Origin: Pseudorhodobacter ferrugineus DSM 5888
GTDB taxonomy: Bacteria; Pseudomonadota; Alphaproteobacteria; Rhodobacterales; Rhodobacteraceae
Reading direction: 5' to 3'
Assembly: GCF_000420745.1 (NCBI RefSeq)
Contig: NZ_ATVN01000012.1
Location: forward strand, 1-64,000
Length of the DNA: 64,000 nucleotides
In this document: positions 61,698 to 64,000 of the stretch, piece after piece
Layout of the letters: every line of letters starts with the position of its first letter
How positions within the stretch are numbered: position 1 is the stretch's first letter
Position numbers and translations under genes: made by a program
The notes under the pieces: generated by a model
What the model was told of the DNA's origin: nothing
Seen by the model: the letters and a program-made list of their open reading frames with translations, nothing else
The model's database searches: none

Positions 61698-61825
61698 CCC
61701 CTTTCGACTTAAACCTTGCCCACATAACGCTGCCTGAAATCAAAGATTGGGGCGCGTTATGTGATGTATGCTGGGTCAAGTTAAAGTCGAAACGCTATAG
61801 GGATTTGACATAGTGACATCAAAAG

Positions 61826-61856
61826 CGCGGCCCCATGCAAAGGGCCGCGTTTTTTT
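61826..61856. terminator. Terminator downstream of the ATM1-type exporter
   Basis: CGCGGCCC (61826-61833) / GGGCCGCG (61842-61849) with an 8-nt loop. T7 follows on the plus strand and UUUU on the minus strand, so it can act in both directions. It lies right after the exporter stop at 61860. Confidence 0.8.
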
Positions 61857-61859
61857 GCG

Positions 61860-63716
61860 TTAGATGGCCTGTGCAGCGCCGCCTGCTGCGGCCTCTTCTT
61901 CCTCGGACGATTGGCGCGCCCACATCGCAGCATAGCGGCCGCTATTGGCCAAAAGCTGATCATGGGTGCCTTGTTCCACAATATTGCCTGCCTCAAGCAC
62001 GATAATCTGATCGGCATCGGCGATGGTCGACAAACGGTGCGCGATAGTGATCACGGAACGTCCTTCGCCCATAGCAAGCAGGCTGTCTTGGATATCGCGT
62101 TCGGTTTGGGTATCCAGCGCAGAAGTCGCCTCGTCCAGCAACAAAATCGGCGGGTTTTTCAGCAAGGTGCGGGCGATACCCACACGCTGCTTTTCCCCGC
62201 CCGACAGTTTCAAACCGCGTTCGCCCACAGTGGTTTCATAGCCATCGGGAAGTGACAGGATGAATTCATGGATTTTGGCAGCACGCGCGGCGGCAATCAC
62301 CTCGGCCTCGGTTGCCTCGGGGCGGCCATACGCGATGTTATAGCGCACGGTGTCGTTGAACAGAACGGTGTCTTGCGGCACCACGCCGATTTGGGCGTGC
62401 AGGCTGTCTTGGGTAATGTCGCGCAGGTCTTGGCCATCAATACGCACAGCCCCGCCCACGACATCGTAAAACCGGAACAACAAGCGCCCCACGGTCGATT
62501 TGCCCGAACCGGACGGGCCGACAAGGGCGATGCGCTGGCCGGGGGCCACGGTGAACGACACCCCTTTCAGGATAGGGCGTTCACGGTCATAGGCGAACAC
62601 CACATTGTCAAACACCACTTCACCGCCCTTGATCTGCAAATCAGGCGCGTCGGGCTTGTCTTTCACCTCGGTCGGTTGGCCAAGCAGGCCGAACATTTCG
62701 CCCATATCGACCAAGGCCTGCCGGATTTCGCGGTACACCGTGCCCAGAAAGTTCAGCGGCATGGTGATCTGGATCATATAGGCGTTGACCATAACAAAAT
62801 CGCCCACGGTCAGAATGCCTTGCTGCACGCCCATCGCCGCCATGACCATAACGATCACAAGGCCCGAGGTAATGATCAGCGATTGGCCAAAGTTCAAAAA
62901 CGACAGGCTTTGCCCCGTTTTGACGGCCATCACCTCATATTGCTGCATCGCGCCGTCATAGCGGTTTGCCTCACGCAGTTCAGCGCCGAAATATTTTACG
63001 GTTTCAAAGTTCAAAAGACTGTCGATCGCCTTTTGGTTGGCATCGGTGTCTTGGTCGTTCATCTGGCGGCGGATTTTCACGCGCCATTCGGTCACCTTAA
63101 AGGTGAACATGACATAAAGCGTGATCGTGACCACGACGACGACCATGTATTGCCAGCCAAACAGCACCGCAAACAACACGGCCACCATCGACAGTTCCAA
63201 AATCAACGGCCCGATGGAAAACAGCATAAAGCGGAGCAAAAAGTCCACGCCTTTGACACCACGTTCAATGATCCGGCTAAGCCCGCCCGTTTTGCGCGTG
63301 ATGTGATAGCGCATCGACAAGCGGTGAATATGGGTGAAGGTTTCTAGTGCCAGTTTGCGCAAGGCGCGTTGACCGACCCGCACAAACACCGCGTCGCGCA
63401 ATTCGCCAAAGGCCACCGCACTGAGCCGCGCCACGCCGTAAGCGATGGTCAGGCCAACCGCGCCAAACATCAGCAACGCACTCGCGCTTGGGGCCTCGCC
63501 TGCCAAGGAATCCACCGCCGCCTTATAGAAAAACGGCGTCGAGACCGATATGATCTTGGACATCACCAAAAGGCACAGGGCAATCACCACACGGCGGCGT
63601 ACCCAAGGCGCATCGCTTGGCCACAGATAAGGGATAACCCGGCGGATGGTCTGCATTGCCGGTGCTTCGGTATTGCTGGCGTCGGCACTGGTGACGGTAC
63701 TTGTGGTCCTGCGCAT
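61860..63716 (-). CDS. ATM1-type ABC exporter (heavy metal/glutathione-conjugate class)
   Basis: A 618-residue half-transporter with six helices (about 35-320) fused to an ATPase domain (about 360-600): Walker A GPSGSGKST, LSGGEKQRV, LLLDEATSALD and the H-loop AHRLST. SLSFLNFGQSLIITSGL and RQALVDMGEMFGLL place it with the Atm1/ABCB7 group, which exports glutathione-linked sulphur or metal species. ATG 63716 (GAGGGA upstream) is preferred over ATG 63728. The C terminus is Ala/Glu-rich. Confidence 0.9.
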   Translation of the reverse strand: MRRTTSTVTSADASNTEAPAMQTIRRVIPYLWPSDAPWVRRRVVIALCLLVMSKIISVSTPFFYKAAVDSLAGEAPSASALLMFGAVGLTIAYGVARLSAVAFGELRDAVFVRVGQRALRKLALETFTHIHRLSMRYHITRKTGGLSRIIERGVKGVDFLLRFMLFSIGPLILELSMVAVLFAVLFGWQYMVVVVVTITLYVMFTFKVTEWRVKIRRQMNDQDTDANQKAIDSLLNFETVKYFGAELREANRYDGAMQQYEVMAVKTGQSLSFLNFGQSLIITSGLVIVMVMAAMGVQQGILTVGDFVMVNAYMIQITMPLNFLGTVYREIRQALVDMGEMFGLLGQPTEVKDKPDAPDLQIKGGEVVFDNVVFAYDRERPILKGVSFTVAPGQRIALVGPSGSGKSTVGRLLFRFYDVVGGAVRIDGQDLRDITQDSLHAQIGVVPQDTVLFNDTVRYNIAYGRPEATEAEVIAAARAAKIHEFILSLPDGYETTVGERGLKLSGGEKQRVGIARTLLKNPPILLLDEATSALDTQTERDIQDSLLAMGEGRSVITIAHRLSTIADADQIIVLEAGNIVEQGTHDQLLANSGRYAAMWARQSSEEEEAAAGGAAQAI

Positions 63717-63785
63717 TCGGTCCCTCATATATCTGGGACCTTACCTAATCCGCTACGCAGGCAATGGCCAGAGGGCAAGGGGCGA

Positions 63786-64000
63786 TTAGCGCGACGCGGC
63801 AGCAGATGGGTCAGGCAAGGTGAAAACCTGTCCGGGATAGATGAGGTCAGGGTCGCGAATGCGGTCTTTGTTCGCCTCATAGACCTGCACATATTGCACC
63901 CCATCGCCGAATTGGTTCTGCGCAATGGCCCAAAGGGTAAAGCCGGGTTGAACCGTGACCGAAACGGGAGCGGGCGGCACTGGTGCAGGGTCAGGGGCCT
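63786..64000 (-). CDS. LysM-domain protein, C-terminal end (cut by window edge)
   Basis: The last 71 codons are visible. A Pro/Ala linker ([12 protein letters not shown]) precedes a LysM peptidoglycan-binding module: [20 protein letters not shown], then [21 protein letters not shown], ending [10 protein letters not shown]. The N terminus lies beyond 64000, so the full domain make-up is unknown. It is upstream of the exporter on the same strand. Confidence 0.9.
   Translation of the reverse strand, partial: APDPAPVPPAPVSVTVQPGFTLWAIAQNQFGDGVQYVQVYEANKDRIRDPDLIYPGQVFTLPDPSAAASR

Larger units (their letters stand above)
60055..61701 (-). mobile_element. Decayed IS3-family insertion sequence (1647 bp)
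   Basis: Terminal inverted repeats begin GGGGGTGCGGACGAAAAC at both ends (60055 onward; complement ending 61701) and share TGGAC after one mismatch. Direct TTT flanks both ends (60052-60054 and 61702-61704), a 3-bp target duplication as in IS3. Removing the IS plus one TTT restores the symmetry of the host inverted-repeat element, which confirms the borders. The transposase genes inside are broken. Confidence 0.85.
60044..61800. mobile_element. MITE-like inverted-repeat element interrupted by an IS
   Basis: Left arm CTAAAGCGTTT (60044-60054) continues, after the IS, as CGACTTAAACCTTG (61705-61718). The right arm CAAGTTAAAGTCGAAACG to CTATAG (61777-61800) is its inverted copy. Inner arms CACATAACGC (61721-61730) / GCGTTATGTG (61754-61763) are also perfect. 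Without the IS the element is about 107 bp and encodes nothing. It begins at the RTX stop codon. Confidence 0.75.

Noticed and set aside
62268-63347. 359-codon plus-strand frame opposite the ATM1-type exporter
   Set aside because: Shadow of the exporter; no domain seen.

Overview
The window is 64 kb of chromosome from an alphaproteobacterium, most likely Rhodobacterales (Roseobacter group). The pointers are the CtrA/SciP pair, the LexA box type (GTTC-N7-GTTC), the TRAP transporters, the rseP-bamA-skp-fabZ-lpxA-lpxI-lpxB envelope block, and a GC-rich hairpin repeat ending in GGATATTT that I associate with Rhodobacterales intergenic regions. Most genes are housekeeping genes packed into operons with ATGA overlaps. 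No tRNA, rRNA, CRISPR array or prophage was seen.

Layout. 1-4.1 kb: a TRAP transporter of the 2-oxoacid (TakP/DctP) type, transcribed leftwards, with a divergent histidine kinase/response regulator pair. 4.5-7.6 kb: acetolactate synthase large and small subunits, preceded by a leader peptide rich in Leu/Val/Ile codons and a terminator-like structure (attenuation), then a small exported protein. 7.7-11 kb: an enoyl-CoA hydratase-like isomerase and ccmF-ccmH (cytochrome c maturation). 11-14.6 kb: an Lrp/AsnC regulator divergent from arginase, a CtlX-type hydrolase and ornithine cyclodeaminase, which together form an arginine/citrulline to ornithine to proline route. 14.8-21.9 kb: gyrA with a coupled small ORF, a CtrA-box-preceded exported protein that seems to start at ATT, trmFO, gluQRS, hisI and an IscU-like protein. 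22-22.3 kb: a 40-residue membrane miniprotein flanked by two perfect LexA boxes. 22.3-27.7 kb: recG, ligA, ctrA, sciP. 27.8-28.9 kb: mnmA.

29-41.4 kb is the envelope and isoprenoid block on the minus strand: pyrH, frr, uppS, cdsA, dxr, rseP, a 45-residue membrane protein, bamA, skp, fabZ, lpxA, lpxI, lpxB. lpxD is not in the cluster. 41.6-43.4 kb: miaA and an AraC-type regulator. 43.7-50 kb: a dipeptide/oligopeptide ABC transporter operon (binding protein, two permeases, a fused double ATPase). The second permease gene is frameshifted by an imperfect 16-nt tandem duplication. 50-53.7 kb: der, bamB and a YfgM-like membrane protein. 54-60 kb: an RND efflux pair and an RTX-repeat protein. 60.05-61.7 kb: a decayed IS3-family element that landed inside a small inverted-repeat (MITE-like) element. 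61.9-64 kb: an ATM1-type ABC exporter and the end of a LysM protein.

The most interesting candidate system is the LexA-flanked 40-residue membrane protein (22046-22168). It has the hallmarks of an SOS-induced membrane checkpoint peptide, comparable in kind to Caulobacter SidA but without sequence similarity that I can recognise.
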